Shown here piece after piece: positions 8,006-17,090 of a stretch of DNA of 64,000 bases. Under the pieces are notes generated by a model. The model was not told where the DNA came from, made no database searches, and worked only from the letters and a program-made list of their open reading frames with translations. Position 1 is the stretch's first letter, and every line of letters starts with the position of its first letter. The position numbers were made by a program, and so were the translations under genes. Origin of the DNA: Microbacterium excoecariae (GTDB taxonomy: Bacteria; Actinomycetota; Actinomycetes; Actinomycetales; Microbacteriaceae); contig NZ_JAANCO010000001.1 of NCBI RefSeq assembly GCF_011326725.1, forward strand, positions 1,897,115-1,961,114. Reading direction: 5' to 3'.

Positions 8006-9208
8006 ATGGCACGCTCCCCCCTCACTCTAGCCGCGATGGCCACGACCGCCCTGCCGGACGTGGACATCAGGGGGGCTCGCGCGCTCACCGCCGGCGGATC
8101 CGGTCGCTTCGATTCGGCGGTCCTTACCCTCGCGTCCGGGCAGGAGCTCGTGGTGCGCGTCCCGACCGATGCGGCGGCCGCGCATGACGCGGAGGCCCAG
8201 CTGCTCGCGCTCCGCGCCCTGACGCCCGGCGTTCGGGACCTGCTCCCCTTCGCCGCCGCGGAGATCGCCGGCACGGCGCCGCTCGAGGACGCGGGGCGCG
8301 TCGTCGTGACGAGCTATCTCGACGGGTACCAGGTGGACGCCGCGCAGGTTCCGGCCGGCCGCGGCGTGGCGGTCGAGATGGGCACCGCGCTAGCCGCGCT
8401 GCACGCCCTGCCGCCGTCCGTCGTACGCGCGGCCGGGCTCCCCGAGCGCGGCCCCCGCGAGGCGCGGGACGCGCTGGAGCGCCTCCTCGACGTCGTGGGG
8501 CGCTCGGGCCGCGTGCCGGTGCGCCTCATGGTGCGCTGGCGCGAGGCCGTGGAGGACGAGCGCCTGTGGGGATACGAGAGCGCCGTCACCCTCGGCGGTG
8601 CGCACGCGACGTCGTTTGTCTTCCGTGACGACGCGCACGGCGTCCCGCGAGTCGTCGGTCTCCTCGACTGGCAGGGACTGCAGATGGGCGACCCCGCCCT
8701 CGATCTGCACTGGACGGAGTCCGCTCCCCACGCGGCGCACGACGTGTTCGCGGCGTACCGGTCCTCGTCCGCGCGGTCTCCCGATCGCGCCCTCCGGACC
8801 CGCGCCCGGCTCCACGCCGAGCTCGAGTTCGCGCGCTGGCTCGTGCACGGCATCGAGAGCCACGACGCCGCCGTCATCGAGGATGCCGCCGGCCTGCTGG
8901 ATGCGCTCTCCGGCGGCATCGGGGATGACCCGCTCCTCGCGGACCTGGAGAGCGCCGGCGGCGCGGACGTGAGCGAGGCAATCGCGCTCCTCGACCGCGT
9001 CCCGCGCGGCCCGCGCGAGGCTGCCGACACGTCGATTCACACGGACGCGTTCGACCCGGAGGAGCTCTCGCTCCACGCCGACGAGCGCTGGGATGCGGCG
9101 CCCGCGCGCGGCGGTGCCGGATCAGACGACACGCAGCCGCTGGAGGCGGGCGCGTCGGACGAGACCCAGCCGCTCGCCTCGCCCGACGACGGGGCTACCG
9201 CTCGATAG
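8006..9208 (+). CDS. APH-family phosphotransferase, catalytic motif degenerate
   Basis: 400 residues. The fold is that of aminoglycoside/macrolide phosphotransferases: VVTSYLDGYQ hinge, GTALAALHALP helix, and LLDWQGLQMGDPALDL carrying the metal-binding Asp and following helix. The catalytic HGDxxxxN loop expected ahead of it is replaced by GGAHATSFVF, so the usual catalytic Asp is absent and phosphotransfer is doubtful. The C-terminal ~70 residues are acidic and hold two short repeats, SDDTQPL and SDETQPL. The gene converges on adnB with a 14-base overlap. An active drug-resistance enzyme is unlikely. Confidence 0.75.
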   Translation: MARSPLTLAAMATTALPDVDIRGARALTAGGSGRFDSAVLTLASGQELVVRVPTDAAAAHDAEAQLLALRALTPGVRDLLPFAAAEIAGTAPLEDAGRVVVTSYLDGYQVDAAQVPAGRGVAVEMGTALAALHALPPSVVRAAGLPERGPREARDALERLLDVVGRSGRVPVRLMVRWREAVEDERLWGYESAVTLGGAHATSFVFRDDAHGVPRVVGLLDWQGLQMGDPALDLHWTESAPHAAHDVFAAYRSSSARSPDRALRTRARLHAELEFARWLVHGIESHDAAVIEDAAGLLDALSGGIGDDPLLADLESAGGADVSEAIALLDRVPRGPREAADTSIHTDAFDPEELSLHADERWDAAPARGGAGSDDTQPLEAGASDETQPLASPDDGATAR

Positions 9209-12200
9209 CCTCGCCCCGCGCGCTCCGCCACCGCGTGACGAGTTCTGCCTCGCTGAGCGGCTGGTCGTCCCGGAGCACCAACTCGTCGGCCACGTAGAAC
9301 AGGGCGACGTCGATGTCCGCAAGCGGCACGCCGTGCCGGCGGTGGTACGCGAGCCGGTAGAGGCCAAGCTGGAGCATGCGATCCTCCCGCTCGGCGGGCG
9401 TCGCGGGCGCGCGCCCCGTCTTCCAGTCGACGATCTCGATGCGGCCGCCGCGATCCTCTCGCCGGTAGACCGCGTCGAGCTTGCAGATGATCACCCGCGG
9501 CCCGGTTCCCTCAAGGTCGAGCGTGAAGTCGACCTCCGTTTCCACCTCGAGCGGTTGGAGGTCCGCCCACTCGCTGCGCTCGAAGATCGCGCGCAGGCGC
9601 GCGAGGGATCGCTCGTCCTCCGGCGACGCCGCCCGTGCGGCTCCCGGCGCGTCGGCCTCGTCCTCGTCGATCTCCCAGAGGGCGTCGTCCGCGCCGCGCG
9701 GCGCCCCCGATACGCGCGAGCGCTCCTCGACCCACTGGTGAAACAGCGTGCCCAGCCGGGTCTGGCGGTAGGGCCGCTCGGGCATCGGCCGCAGCAGCTC
9801 GTCCAACGTTCCTCGGAAGTCGGTCGCGAAGTCCTTGAACTTCGACGCGGCCACGCGCAGCGGCACCTCGCCCCGCGCGCCCAGAGCGGCCTCCGCCCGT
9901 TCCGCGAGCAGCGCCGCGAGCTCCGGCGACGGCGGCGCCGCGGGCGCCGCGGCGACCTCGGCGGCGGCCCTGCGCACCCGCTCGGCGCGCGCCCCGAGGG
10001 GGTCGAGCGGCCAGGCGACGTGCTCCCCCGCGCCCTCGTATGGATTCGACTCCTCGGGGTGGGCGGGCGGGAGTTCGCCCCGACCGAGCTCCTGGAGGAT
10101 CTCGAGGAGAAATCGGCTCGCCTCTCGGGAACGACTCCCGCCCGACCAGCGGGAGGCCGACAACAGGAGCGCCTCGCGCGCGCGCGTCACCGCCACGTAG
10201 GCCAGGCGACGCTCCTCGTCGCCGAGGTGCTCCCGGTTCGCCGCTTTGAAGTCCTCGAACGCCGCCTTCAGCTCCTTCTGCGCCGCGCGCTTGCCCGCGG
10301 CGTCCGCCGGGACGGACGCGGGGATCCAGGTAAAGCGCGGCAGTGCGGCGGCGTCGCCGCGGAACGGGGTGGGGAGCTCTCCGAAGCGAAATCCCCCCAG
10401 CACCGACTGCGGGGCGCTGGGCGTTTCCCCCTCCACCAGGCGTACGACGGCCACGGCGTCCCATTCGAGCCCCTTCGACCCGTGGATGGTCAGGAGCTGG
10501 ACGACGCCAGGCTCGGGCGGTTCGGTGCGCGGGGCCAGGTCTCCGGCCTTCTCCGCGTGCTCCAGCCAGGCGAGCACGCTGCCGATCGTGCCCCGCTCGT
10601 CGACCGCGAGGAAGGCGCGCACCTCGTCCGCGAACGCGCGCAGCTGCGTGTCGGCGCCGCGGGCCGGGCCGCGCGATTCGTTCGCGGCGAGCTCGATATC
10701 GAGCAACAGCTCGTGCTCGATCATCCGCAGGAGGTCGGGCAGCGGCTGGCCGGCCGCGCGCCGGAGCCGGTCGAACATCGCCGCCGACTCGCGCAGACGC
10801 TCCCGCCCCTCGGGGGTGAAGCCGGCCAGCAGGCGATAGTCGTCGCGCAGCGTGCGCACGGCGTCGAGCGCGTCGACGATCGAGACCTGCTCGTCCACGC
10901 CCGCCGAGCTCCGCACCCGATCGCGGAGGTCGGCGGGCAGGGGCGCGAGGCCCTGATCGCGCCGCGCGAGCTCGCGCCCCAGGTCGTAGAGGGCGGCCAT
11001 ATCGGCGAGACCGACCGCGAACCGCGGCCCGACGAGAATCCGAATCAGCGCGGATCCCTGCGAGGGATCGTGCAGCACGCGCAGAGCGGCCACCACATCG
11101 GCGACCTCGGGAAGCCCCAGGAGCCCGCCCAGGCCCAGGATCCGGTGCGGCACCCCCGCCGCGCCGAGGGCGTCAGCAAAGGTCTGCATGTGGCGCTTTG
11201 TGCGGAACAGCACCGCACCGGTGGGCGGCGTCGGCGCCGCATCGCGCCGCTCGCGGAACCACTCGGCGACGGCGCGCGCCTCCTCGTCCACGGTCTTTTC
11301 CACGCGGACGTCGACCGCGTCGGCGCCCACGCCCGGGCGGGGCGCGAGCTCGCCAACCGAGTCCTCCGCGAGCGGGCGCACGAGCCGATTCGCCGCCGCG
11401 AGCACGGTCGGCCCGTTGCGCCAGCTCGTCAGAAGCGCGAACCGCTGGGCGCGTCCATCCGCCGCGAAGTCCCGCGCGAACCCGTGGATGTTGTCGGCGC
11501 TCGCCCCGCGCCACCCATAGATCGCCTGATTGGGGTCGCCGACCGCCATCACGGCGCTGTCGTGGAACAGGCTCGCCAGCAGCCGCGTCTGCAGGACGGA
11601 GGTGTCCTGGTATTCGTCCAGCAGCACGACCCGGTGCTCGGCGCGCAGGCGGGCCACGACGTCGGGGGCCGCGTCGACGACGTCGAGGGCTCCCGAGACC
11701 TGATCGGAGAAGTCGAGCACGCCGCGGCGGCGCTTCTCCTCCGCGTACTCCCCGGCAAGATCGAGCAGGACGGGCAAGGTCGACAGCGCGGCGTGCGCGC
11801 GCTCCCAGTCCCGCGGGTTCGCGATCGCGGGATCCACGAACGGGGCCAGCTCCGCCGCCTGCCGCAGGGCATGTCGCCGCACCGCCTCGGGGTCGGCACG
11901 GTTGTCGAGCAGCGCGCCGGCGAGCTGCTGGATCGCGTCGGCGACCGAGGACAGCGCGGCGTCGACGTCGGCGAGCGCGGCGTTCTGCGACCGGACCGCG
12001 ACCTGGCGGGCGAGCACCCAGGCCGCCGACGCGCTCAGCATCGCGGCATCAGGATCGCGGCCGATGCGCGCCGCGTTCTCGCGGACGAGCGCGTCCGCGA
12101 AGGCGTTATACGTGGACACCCGAGGGCGATCGAGCAGGCCGTCCAGCCCTCCGGGGCCTCCCTCCGGCGCCGAGCCGAACTCGCGCGCCAGGCGATCGAG

Positions 12201-12593
12201 GACCTCGCGGCGCACGGCGGGGCGCTGCGGCTCGGATGCCGCCTCGATTCTCGCGAACTCGGGGTGGGCCACGACCCGGTCCAGGTCGTCGAGCAGCCCG
12301 CGGTGCGCATACTCGTCGAGCTGCTCGAGGCGGCGCGTGATCCGGTCGGCGAGCTCGCCGGCCGCCTTTCGCGTGAAGGTCAGGCCGAGGATCTCGTCGG
12401 CGCGCACGTGGCCGTTCGCGACGAGCCAGATCACGCGCGCCGACATGGTCTCGGTTTTGCCGCTGCCGGCGCCCGCAACGACGAGCGCGGGCCCGAGGTC
12501 GGCCTCGATGACCGCCCGCTGCTCCACCGTCGGGCGGTTGAGCCCCAGCGCCAGGGCGAGCACCTCGGCGGAAAGCCGGCGCGTGCCGTTCAC
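9195..12593 (-). CDS. adnB: AdnB-like helicase-nuclease subunit (UvrD/RecB family)
   Basis: 1132 residues from the GTG at 12593. Walker A is GAGSGKT (41-47), motif II region VVLLDEYQDTSVLQ, motif III NQAIYGWRGA, motif VI RLAYVAVTRAREALLL; the C-terminus is a RecB-type nuclease with IVDWKTG followed by QLGLYRLAY. AdnAB resects double-strand breaks in actinobacteria that lack RecBCD as main resectase. The start overlaps the adnA stop by 4 bases, so the subunits are translationally coupled. Both motor and nuclease motifs are intact. It matches Rv3201c in position. Confidence 0.9.
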   Translation of the reverse strand: MNGTRRLSAEVLALALGLNRPTVEQRAVIEADLGPALVVAGAGSGKTETMSARVIWLVANGHVRADEILGLTFTRKAAGELADRITRRLEQLDEYAHRGLLDDLDRVVAHPEFARIEAASEPQRPAVRREVLDRLAREFGSAPEGGPGGLDGLLDRPRVSTYNAFADALVRENAARIGRDPDAAMLSASAAWVLARQVAVRSQNAALADVDAALSSVADAIQQLAGALLDNRADPEAVRRHALRQAAELAPFVDPAIANPRDWERAHAALSTLPVLLDLAGEYAEEKRRRGVLDFSDQVSGALDVVDAAPDVVARLRAEHRVVLLDEYQDTSVLQTRLLASLFHDSAVMAVGDPNQAIYGWRGASADNIHGFARDFAADGRAQRFALLTSWRNGPTVLAAANRLVRPLAEDSVGELAPRPGVGADAVDVRVEKTVDEEARAVAEWFRERRDAAPTPPTGAVLFRTKRHMQTFADALGAAGVPHRILGLGGLLGLPEVADVVAALRVLHDPSQGSALIRILVGPRFAVGLADMAALYDLGRELARRDQGLAPLPADLRDRVRSSAGVDEQVSIVDALDAVRTLRDDYRLLAGFTPEGRERLRESAAMFDRLRRAAGQPLPDLLRMIEHELLLDIELAANESRGPARGADTQLRAFADEVRAFLAVDERGTIGSVLAWLEHAEKAGDLAPRTEPPEPGVVQLLTIHGSKGLEWDAVAVVRLVEGETPSAPQSVLGGFRFGELPTPFRGDAAALPRFTWIPASVPADAAGKRAAQKELKAAFEDFKAANREHLGDEERRLAYVAVTRAREALLLSASRWSGGSRSREASRFLLEILQELGRGELPPAHPEESNPYEGAGEHVAWPLDPLGARAERVRRAAAEVAAAPAAPPSPELAALLAERAEAALGARGEVPLRVAASKFKDFATDFRGTLDELLRPMPERPYRQTRLGTLFHQWVEERSRVSGAPRGADDALWEIDEDEADAPGAARAASPEDERSLARLRAIFERSEWADLQPLEVETEVDFTLDLEGTGPRVIICKLDAVYRREDRGGRIEIVDWKTGRAPATPAEREDRMLQLGLYRLAYHRRHGVPLADIDVALFYVADELVLRDDQPLSEAELVTRWRSARGEAIER

Positions 12594-15500
12594 GCGCTGA
12601 CCGCCGGGATGGTGTGGATCCTGCACACGGGTTCGAGCCTCTCCTTCTGACAGTGGTCGCCGACGGCGGCCCGGAAGCTCGCCGCCGACATGCCTCGCGC
12701 GGTCTCGACGACGCGGCGGAGGAATGCGGAGCGCGCCTCGCCCGCCAGGGCGTGCTGGTGCGCCACGCGGTAGGGGCTGTCCTTCAGTGTTCGCGAGACC
12801 ACGACGAGGCGCGCCCCGGCCAGGGCCTCGGGAGGCGCGCCAGGGATGAGGCCGGCCTCGACCGCGAGCTGATAGGCCGCGAGCTGGGCATCGTCCGCGA
12901 CGCTTTCGTCCGACACGCGGGCCTCGCTCTTCCCGCTCTTGAGATCGGCCACGACCACCCGGCCCGCGGCCGCGCCGCCGCGCGCGCGCATCGCCTCGAA
13001 CCCGCGAGCGCGCGCCGGGGCGTGCTCCCCTGCCGCGGCCGGATACTCCTCGACGCGGTCGATGACGCCGGACACCAGGGCGTGGCCGGATGCCCTGGCC
13101 TCGTCTCCCGTCACGAGGTCGCCGCTTTCCAACCCCACGCCGTACCGGAACTCCGCCTCCGCGGCGAGGGCACGTCCGCCCTCCGCGCCGGTGCGCTGGA
13201 GGTAGGCGTCGAGGCTCGCGAGGTAGGTGTGCATGCGGCGACGCTCCGCCGCCGCGATCCACGGGGTCTCGAAGTCGAGCTCGCCCCATCTCTCCTCGAC
13301 GACAGCGGTCAGCGCCTCGATGCCGCCGTCCGGCACGCGCTCGAGCGCGGCGTGCAGGATCGTCCCGAGTCCCGCGCTCGGCGACGTGACCGTGTCACCG
13401 CCGAGCGCTCGGACCGCCCACTCGAGCCCGCAGGTATCGAACGCGTCGATCTGGGAGGGCGAGACCGGCACGGCCGCCGTATCCGGGTCGCGGATCCCGC
13501 GCGCGGTGGTCGCCGTGCGCACCCCGTACCACTCCTCACGATCGGCGCCCGGGACGCCCGCCCGCGCGAGGGCCGCGAGCTGCCCCGCGGCGTCGGCGCG
13601 CTGAGACGCGTCGTCGGAGGTCGTCAGCGTGCGACGGTGGCGCGCGACCAGGCCGCGCAGCGTGTGCGGGAACTCATCGCCGTCGCGCGCGGGCGTCGGA
13701 TCAGGAAGCCCGGCGCAGAGCGGGCTGGGTGAGGAGTCCTCGTCGGAGACCGCCGTCACGATGAGGCGACACCGCGCGCGCGAGACCGCGCGCACGAACA
13801 GCCGCATCTCGTCGTGCAGCGCCTCGCGGCGGCGCTCCCGCACGTCGCCGGCCTCCGGGAGCTCGGTGCCCGCGCGAAGCGCCGCAACAGCGTCCACCAG
13901 CCGCCAGAATCCGAGCATCCCCCCGCGCGGGCGGAGGTTCGGCCACACGCCGTCCTGCAGCCCGGCGATCACTACTGTGTCGAACTCGGTCGACAGCGCG
14001 TTCGCGGGCGTGAGCAGCTCGACGGTCGCGCAGCGCTCGGGCGCCAGGAGCGTGTCTTCGGGGACGTCGCTCTCGAGGACCTCCCGGACGAAGCGCGCGG
14101 GGCGATCGTGCGGGTTGCGCTCGATCGACCGCTTCGCCGCGGCGAACAGGGCGACCAGCCCGTCCAGCCCCCGCGCCATCTCCGACGCGGTCGGCCCAGA
14201 GCCCGTCGCCTGGGCGCGCCACGCCTCGCTCACGCGGCGCCCGTCGAGCCCCCGCGCGCGGTCCCACACGAGCCAGAGCAGGTCGTGAATGGTCGCACCG
14301 CGCGCGGTCTGCGCCGCCACCTCATGCAGCGTCACCGCGAGGCGCTCGGCCGATCGGCCCTCCGCCGTGTCCACCGCCCGGAAGGCCGCCGGCCGGGCGA
14401 AGCCTTCGCGGAGCAGCTCGCGCGCGGATCGCGTGCCACCTTGCGCGAGCTCCTGGTGCCGCAACGCGGCGCGAAGGCGGCGGAGCGCGACGCCCGAAAA
14501 GCCGCCGAACGGCGACCGGAGCGCGTCGATCAGGGCCTCATCGCCGCGCGACTCGGGCGCCGCCATCCCGAGCTGGACAACCTCGAGGATCTGCCGCACC
14601 GCGGGCTCCTCGCCGAGGGGCCGCGGGGATCCGCCGGCGCGCGTCGGCACGTCCCGGGCCGTGAGCTCCGCGTCGAGCTGGACGATCTGGCGCGTGTCGT
14701 GGGCGATGACGGCGATGCGGTCCCACGGCACCCCCTCGATCAGGTGCAGCTCGCGCAGGCGGCGGGCGATCCTGTCGGCCTCGTCGGCGCGCGATCGCGC
14801 GAGAAGAACCGAGACCCGGCCGCCCTCCTCCGGCTCCGGTCCGGGAGCGACGCGGTGCTCGACGGTCCCGCCCGCGCCGATCGACTGCGTCAGCCGTCGG
14901 ACATGCCACGCGAGCTCGGGGGCCTGGCGATGGGCGTTGCGCAGCACCCGGATGTCGCCGAGGTCACGCACCAGCCCGGCGAACAGATCGGGCGTCACGC
15001 CGCGAAAGGCGCCGGACGCGATGTCCGGATCCCCAGCCGCCACGACCGCCACGCCGCGCGCGCGAAGCGCGGCCAGGAGCGCCACGCCGCCCCGCGTGAG
15101 TTCCTGCGCGTCGTCGACGAGCACCGCGCGCAGCCGCGAGAGCCAGGGCAGCGGGTCCGGCCCGCGGAGGACGCGCACGGCCTCGGCGAGCAGCTCGGCC
15201 GCGTCGCGCGCGTTCGTGCGCAGGGACGCGAGCGCGTCCGCGTAGTCTGCGAAGAGCGCGGCCACGGGCGCCCACGCGCCGCCGGCCGCCTGCGCGAGCT
15301 CGTCGCGCGTCGCATCGAGCTCGACCGCCTGGTCGAGCATCGCCCGCAGCTCCGATCGAAACTCGCGCGAGCGGCGCACCGTGACGCCGAGGTGCGCGGG
15401 CCACGAGATCCGCGCGTCCTCGATGTCGCCCTCGATGAGGGTCGCGAGAATGCGGTCCTGCTCGGCGCCGGTGAGGAGCTCGGGCTCCGGCTGCCCGGCC

Positions 15501-15808
15501 GCGATGCACGCGGACCGCACGATCTGGAACGCGAACGAGCCGACGGAGCGCGCCAGCGGACCCGGCGTGGCGCTCCGCACGGCGAGCCCCAGCCGATCGC
15601 GCAGGCGCGTCGCCGAGGCGCGCGTCGGGGTGAGCACGAGCACCTGGTCGGGCCCGACCGCCGCCGGGTCGGCGCCCACCAGCCGCGCGACGCGCGCGAC
15701 GAGCACCGCGGTCTTCCCGCTCCCCGGCGCTCCCACGACCGCGGCGCTCGCCCCGACGGGCAAGTCGATGACCGAGCGCTGCTGGCGATCCCACGCGACG
15801 TGATCCAT
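12590..15808 (-). CDS. adnA: AdnA-like helicase-nuclease subunit
   Basis: 1072 residues from the ATG at 15808. Walker A is GAPGSGKT (26-33); motor motifs are more divergent than in AdnB (for example LVDDAQELTRGG for motif II). The C-terminal nuclease has VVVADLKSGK and AQLAAYQLAVE. A Cys in FDTCGLEW before the nuclease and two Cys near the C-terminus (GDHCQKERLEPVCRIH) resemble the remains of an AddB-type Fe-S staple. It is the first gene of the adnA-adnB operon. TAGCGT sits 7 bases before the ATG (15816-15821), so the mRNA is probably leaderless. Upstream in-frame codons exist but would lie before this promoter. Confidence 0.88.
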   Translation of the reverse strand: MDHVAWDRQQRSVIDLPVGASAAVVGAPGSGKTAVLVARVARLVGADPAAVGPDQVLVLTPTRASATRLRDRLGLAVRSATPGPLARSVGSFAFQIVRSACIAAGQPEPELLTGAEQDRILATLIEGDIEDARISWPAHLGVTVRRSREFRSELRAMLDQAVELDATRDELAQAAGGAWAPVAALFADYADALASLRTNARDAAELLAEAVRVLRGPDPLPWLSRLRAVLVDDAQELTRGGVALLAALRARGVAVVAAGDPDIASGAFRGVTPDLFAGLVRDLGDIRVLRNAHRQAPELAWHVRRLTQSIGAGGTVEHRVAPGPEPEEGGRVSVLLARSRADEADRIARRLRELHLIEGVPWDRIAVIAHDTRQIVQLDAELTARDVPTRAGGSPRPLGEEPAVRQILEVVQLGMAAPESRGDEALIDALRSPFGGFSGVALRRLRAALRHQELAQGGTRSARELLREGFARPAAFRAVDTAEGRSAERLAVTLHEVAAQTARGATIHDLLWLVWDRARGLDGRRVSEAWRAQATGSGPTASEMARGLDGLVALFAAAKRSIERNPHDRPARFVREVLESDVPEDTLLAPERCATVELLTPANALSTEFDTVVIAGLQDGVWPNLRPRGGMLGFWRLVDAVAALRAGTELPEAGDVRERRREALHDEMRLFVRAVSRARCRLIVTAVSDEDSSPSPLCAGLPDPTPARDGDEFPHTLRGLVARHRRTLTTSDDASQRADAAGQLAALARAGVPGADREEWYGVRTATTARGIRDPDTAAVPVSPSQIDAFDTCGLEWAVRALGGDTVTSPSAGLGTILHAALERVPDGGIEALTAVVEERWGELDFETPWIAAAERRRMHTYLASLDAYLQRTGAEGGRALAAEAEFRYGVGLESGDLVTGDEARASGHALVSGVIDRVEEYPAAAGEHAPARARGFEAMRARGGAAAGRVVVADLKSGKSEARVSDESVADDAQLAAYQLAVEAGLIPGAPPEALAGARLVVVSRTLKDSPYRVAHQHALAGEARSAFLRRVVETARGMSAASFRAAVGDHCQKERLEPVCRIHTIPAVSA

Positions 15809-15815
15809 GCCCTCC

Positions 15816-15821
15816 ACGCTA
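15816..15821 (-). promoter_or_regulatory. -10 hexamer TAGCGT for leaderless adnAB
   Basis: TAGCGT on the minus strand, 7 bases before the adnA ATG at 15808. I see no LexA-type palindrome near it. Confidence 0.5.
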
Positions 15822-15951
15822 GAACGCCCCACCGACATCGCCGTCATCGGAACGTTCGCCCACAGCGTGCGCGGGCGCCGGGGCGCCGGGCCTGCCATAG
15901 AGTGGTCAGGCGCCCCGATCGGGGCGGGCAGGGCGACGAAAGGCACGACCC

Positions 15952-16173
15952 GTGGATATTCGCATCGGCATGATGAACACCGGCCGCGAGCTCTCGTTCT
16001 CGTCGAACGAGACCGCGTCGGACATCGAGAAGAAGGTCGCGGACGCGATTTCCTCCGGATCCGCCGTGTCGTTCTCCGACGTCAAGGGACGCACCTACGT
16101 GGTCCCGTCCTCCGCGCTCGCGTTCGTCGAGGTCGGCGTCGAGGAGACGCGTCGCGTCGGCTTCGTCGCCTGA
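15952..16173 (+). CDS. DUF3107 family small protein
   Basis: 73 residues from a GTG at 15952 with GAAAGGC upstream. It matches the actinobacterial DUF3107 family (the mycobacterial member is the 9-kDa Rv3208A product): MDIRIGM start, an acidic helix DIEKKVADAI and the strand YVVPSSALAFVEVG. Function is unknown. A TAGAGT hexamer about 50 bases upstream (around 15898) could be its -10. It converges on the ferritin-like gene with a 12-base gap. The short length is normal for the family. Confidence 0.85.
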   Translation: MDIRIGMMNTGRELSFSSNETASDIEKKVADAISSGSAVSFSDVKGRTYVVPSSALAFVEVGVEETRRVGFVA

Positions 16174-16185
16174 CGAGGCGCCGCT

Positions 16186-16902
16186 CTACGCGGCCAGGCC
16201 GAGGTCGGCCATCCGCCGCGAGTGCGCCTGTAACAGGGCCGTGAAGACGGGCTCGACGCGCTGTTCGTCCTCCACGTCGAGTCGCGTCGGCCGGAGCGCG
16301 CCGCGCGCGACGAGGAGCGTGTCCCCCACGAGGCGCCGCGCCCACATGGACAGCAGCCCGCGCATCTCGGAATCCGACTCGATCGTCGCGCCGAGGAGGC
16401 GGGCGAGCTGGTCGCGGTCGGGGTCGGCGCGAAGGATGCGCGCGGCGCGGCGGCCGGTCTCTCCGTAGCTCGACGCGAGCGCGAGATAGAAGTCGTCCAG
16501 CATGCCCGCCGTGATGTGGACGGTCAGCATGGTCTCCCGCGGGCGCGCGCCGAGCGTCTTCCCGCGGAACGCATCGAGCGGCGCCTGAAAGGGGCGCATG
16601 GCCTCGGCCGGGTCGACCCCCCGCTCGCGGACGAGCTCGACGAACGCGCGGTGCTTGCTCAGCGCGGCCCCCGCCGCCCGCGAGAGCGCGTCCTTCTCGT
16701 CGAGGTCGGGCGTGCGCCGGATCAGGCGCGTGAGCGTCTCGAAATAGCCGAGCTGCAGGTAGGCGGCCTGGCCGAGAAACACCTCGATGTCGGGCGCCAG
16801 CTCGGCGAAGTCCACCCGCACGGCGTCGCTGACCTCGCCCCGGGCACGCAGGCGCAGGCGCCGGACGGGGCGCGGGCGTCGCCAGAAGAACCAGTTGACC
16901 AC
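16186..16902 (-). CDS. Ferritin-like-fold protein (MiaE-type superfamily)
   Basis: 238 residues from the GTG at 16902. It is all-helical, with possible carboxylate/histidine ligands in FLGQAAYLQLGYFETL and TIESDSEMRG, and belongs to the actinobacterial 'ferritin-like fold-containing' family related to tRNA hydroxylase MiaE. Metal binding and substrate are unproven. In M. tuberculosis Rv3210c sits beside the DEAD-box helicase as here. TAGGAT lies 7 bases before the start (16910-16915), so the transcript is probably leaderless and upstream starts are excluded. Confidence 0.75.
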   Translation of the reverse strand: MVNWFFWRRPRPVRRLRLRARGEVSDAVRVDFAELAPDIEVFLGQAAYLQLGYFETLTRLIRRTPDLDEKDALSRAAGAALSKHRAFVELVRERGVDPAEAMRPFQAPLDAFRGKTLGARPRETMLTVHITAGMLDDFYLALASSYGETGRRAARILRADPDRDQLARLLGATIESDSEMRGLLSMWARRLVGDTLLVARGALRPTRLDVEDEQRVEPVFTALLQAHSRRMADLGLAA

Positions 16903-16909
16903 GCGAAGG

Positions 16910-16915
16910 ATCCTA
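16910..16915 (-). promoter_or_regulatory. -10 hexamer TAGGAT for leaderless ferritin-like gene
   Basis: TAGGAT on the minus strand, 7 bases before the GTG at 16902. Confidence 0.5.
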
Positions 16916-16957
16916 TCCTCCGGCGCCCCGAGGATCCGCCCGGGAACCACCTCGCGG

Positions 16958-16963
16958 TAGGCT
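16958..16963 (+). promoter_or_regulatory. Possible -10 for the DEAD-box helicase gene
   Basis: TAGGCT on the plus strand in the 188-bp divergent gap. If used, it leaves a leader of about 120 bases before the ATG at 17091. No -35 is convincing. Confidence 0.3.
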
Positions 16964-17090
16964 GGTCCGGACCCGGCAATGGCCCGGGGCACCGCGCCTG
17001 TGGCAGTGACGAACGGGGCGTGGACCATCACGGCGGCGGTCGCCGCGCGCGGCAGGCGCGCCGCACCGCCGAGACAGGCGACAACCGCAC

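Noticed and set aside
8006..9208. Macrolide or aminoglycoside resistance kinase
   Set aside because: The catalytic HGDxxxxN loop is not present, so resistance by phosphorylation is unlikely.
9093..12650. A 1185-codon plus-strand open frame opposite adnB
   Set aside because: Composition is that of an antisense shadow (Arg/Gly/Val/Leu rich, no domain), while adnB on the other strand has all helicase and nuclease motifs.
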